From Paraburkholderia gardini (GTDB lineage Bacteria > Pseudomonadota > Gammaproteobacteria > Burkholderiales > Burkholderiaceae), in the NCBI RefSeq assembly GCF_907164575.1, contig NZ_CAJQYY010000006.1:140134-204133 (forward strand): a stretch of DNA of 64,000 bases, read 5' to 3'. This document shows, piece by piece, positions 63,312-64,000 of this stretch. The translations under genes were made by a program, and so were the position numbers. The first letter of the stretch is position 1. Every line of letters starts with the position of its first letter. The notes below the pieces were generated by a model. The model made no database searches, was not told the origin of the DNA, and was given only the letters and a program-made list of their open reading frames with translations.

Positions 63312-64000
63312 GATGTTTCTCCTTTCGGTGAATCAAGGTCGCGCCAGTGCGTCCTTGTTGTGATCCGGCCGGCGGGGGATGGGCGGGCCGCACCGCGCAG
63401 CGGTCGCAACGAAGTGGAGAGCCTGAAAGCGAAAAGAATTTGCCCCGCGAGGAAGCCGCGCAGCGGCGGGGAAATTGTTTTCGCTGCAAGGTTGCGGTCA
63501 TGAAGCCCAAGGCGCAGCCACACCCCCGCCAGGATTCACGACAAGACAAGGACGCACGGGCCGCCTGCTCCGAAAGGAGACATGACCGACTCGGCATCTC
63601 CGCGTGACGGCTTCGCCGGTTTGCACCCTGACGCGGGCAAGGCCAACACCCCAACTACCGGCGAGAACGTCCCTTGCCGCAACTTGGGGCAAGGGGCTTG
63701 AGGCGCGGCGTGGAAGCTTCATAGCGAGGCCGGGCGGCGCGTCGGTGAACCGTCCTTCGTGACGCACAGGCGGCGAATCACCAGCGTCGAGGACGGCACG
63801 CTTTCGCACAACCTGCGGCAGCAAGCCGGGGCGTAGCCCCCACACGCCTCGCCCTTGCGGCGGGGCGCTATCGAAACCTTGCCCGCGTCAGCGCGCACCG
63901 ATTGCCGTATCGCGCGCAAAGCCGTTGCGCGCTCGCCCCCGGGGGGCGGCGGGGTAAGGGGGGGGGCGGGGGGGGGTTTTTTGTGGGGGGGTGACGCGGG
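63312..64000. other. Non-coding ICE region and contig end
   Basis: About 690 bp with only short, Arg-rich spurious ORFs; no gene is supported. The last 60 bases contain long G-runs and TTTTTT, unlike the rest, and probably reflect poor sequence at a contig end. The ICE genes expected next (RadC, DUF932, integrase) are outside the window. Confidence 0.5.

Larger units (their letters stand above)
32091..64000. mobile_element. Tn4371-family integrative and conjugative element (one end in window)
   Basis: The gene order read on the minus strand from 63,300 to 32,100 matches the Tn4371 ICE backbone: DUF736, DUF2958, DUF2285, HTH, RepA, ParA, DUF2840, TraF, relaxase, [cargo], LysR, EexN, VirD4 and RHH protein, then trbBCDEJ-K-L-F-G-I and DUF2274. 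A TTTTTCAT motif, the target-site sequence I recall for Tn4371, overlaps the last gene. Cargo sits between the relaxase and LysR/EexN/VirD4 modules, a usual hotspot. The integrase and opposite end are outside the window. Confidence 0.85.

Overview
The window looks like a high-GC betaproteobacterial chromosome, most likely Burkholderiaceae (Burkholderia/Paraburkholderia type). I infer this from gene content and codon style; no rRNA or tRNA gene is present to confirm it. The sequence ends at about 63,950-64,000 in G-rich homopolymer runs that look like a contig end.

Bases 1-15,050 are ordinary chromosome. They hold a purine/allantoin catabolic cluster on the minus strand (NCS1 permease, allantoin racemase, PuuE allantoinase, OHCU decarboxylase, allantoicase and the start of AllA), a GntR/FCD regulator with two candidate operators, an S66 LD-carboxypeptidase with a terminator, tadA, a DUF1992 gene, a 52-residue small protein behind twin AGGGAAAACCCT motifs, a PEP-mutase-like enzyme, a NitT/TauT-type ABC importer, and a cobalamin riboswitch ahead of a NiCoT cobalt/nickel permease.

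Bases 15,400-31,540 are a defence island. A complete Wadjet system (jetABCD) is followed by a short copy of the 3' end of guaA (encoding IEWE-stop) with tandem TTTACCGTC repeats, read here as the attachment end of a guaA-type genomic island. Beyond it is one co-directional run, sir2-herA-qatA-qatB-qatC-qatD plus a small orphan ORF. This places a SIR2-HerA module directly upstream of a complete QatABCD module. The HerA protein ends in a KTSC-like domain.

Bases 32,091-64,000 are most of a Tn4371-family integrative and conjugative element. A TTTTTCAT motif overlaps the end of the last transfer gene and is the probable element end. The element carries trbBCDEJ-trbK-trbL-trbFGI, a DUF2274 gene, a VirD4 coupling protein, a CopG-type gene, two related entry-exclusion lipoproteins, a LysR gene, a DUF3363 relaxase, a TraF peptidase, DUF2840, a ParA/partition pair, a RepA initiator with three iterons, and the DUF2285, DUF2958, Xre and DUF736 genes. 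The integrase and the other end lie outside the window.

Between the coupling-protein module and the relaxase sits a cargo block (about 45,700-54,810). It has an NAD-type formate dehydrogenase flanked by SDR and LysR gene fragments, a six-gene redox/detoxification operon (peroxiredoxin-like, SDR, GST, NmrA-like, F420-reductase-like and quinone-oxidoreductase-like), and a LysR regulator divergent from an MFS exporter. A perfect palindrome precedes the operon and a TTGA-N11-TCAA site lies in the LysR/MFS intergenic region. The likely theme is a conjugative element with electrophile or peroxide detoxification cargo, next to (or inserted in) a chromosomal anti-plasmid/anti-phage island.
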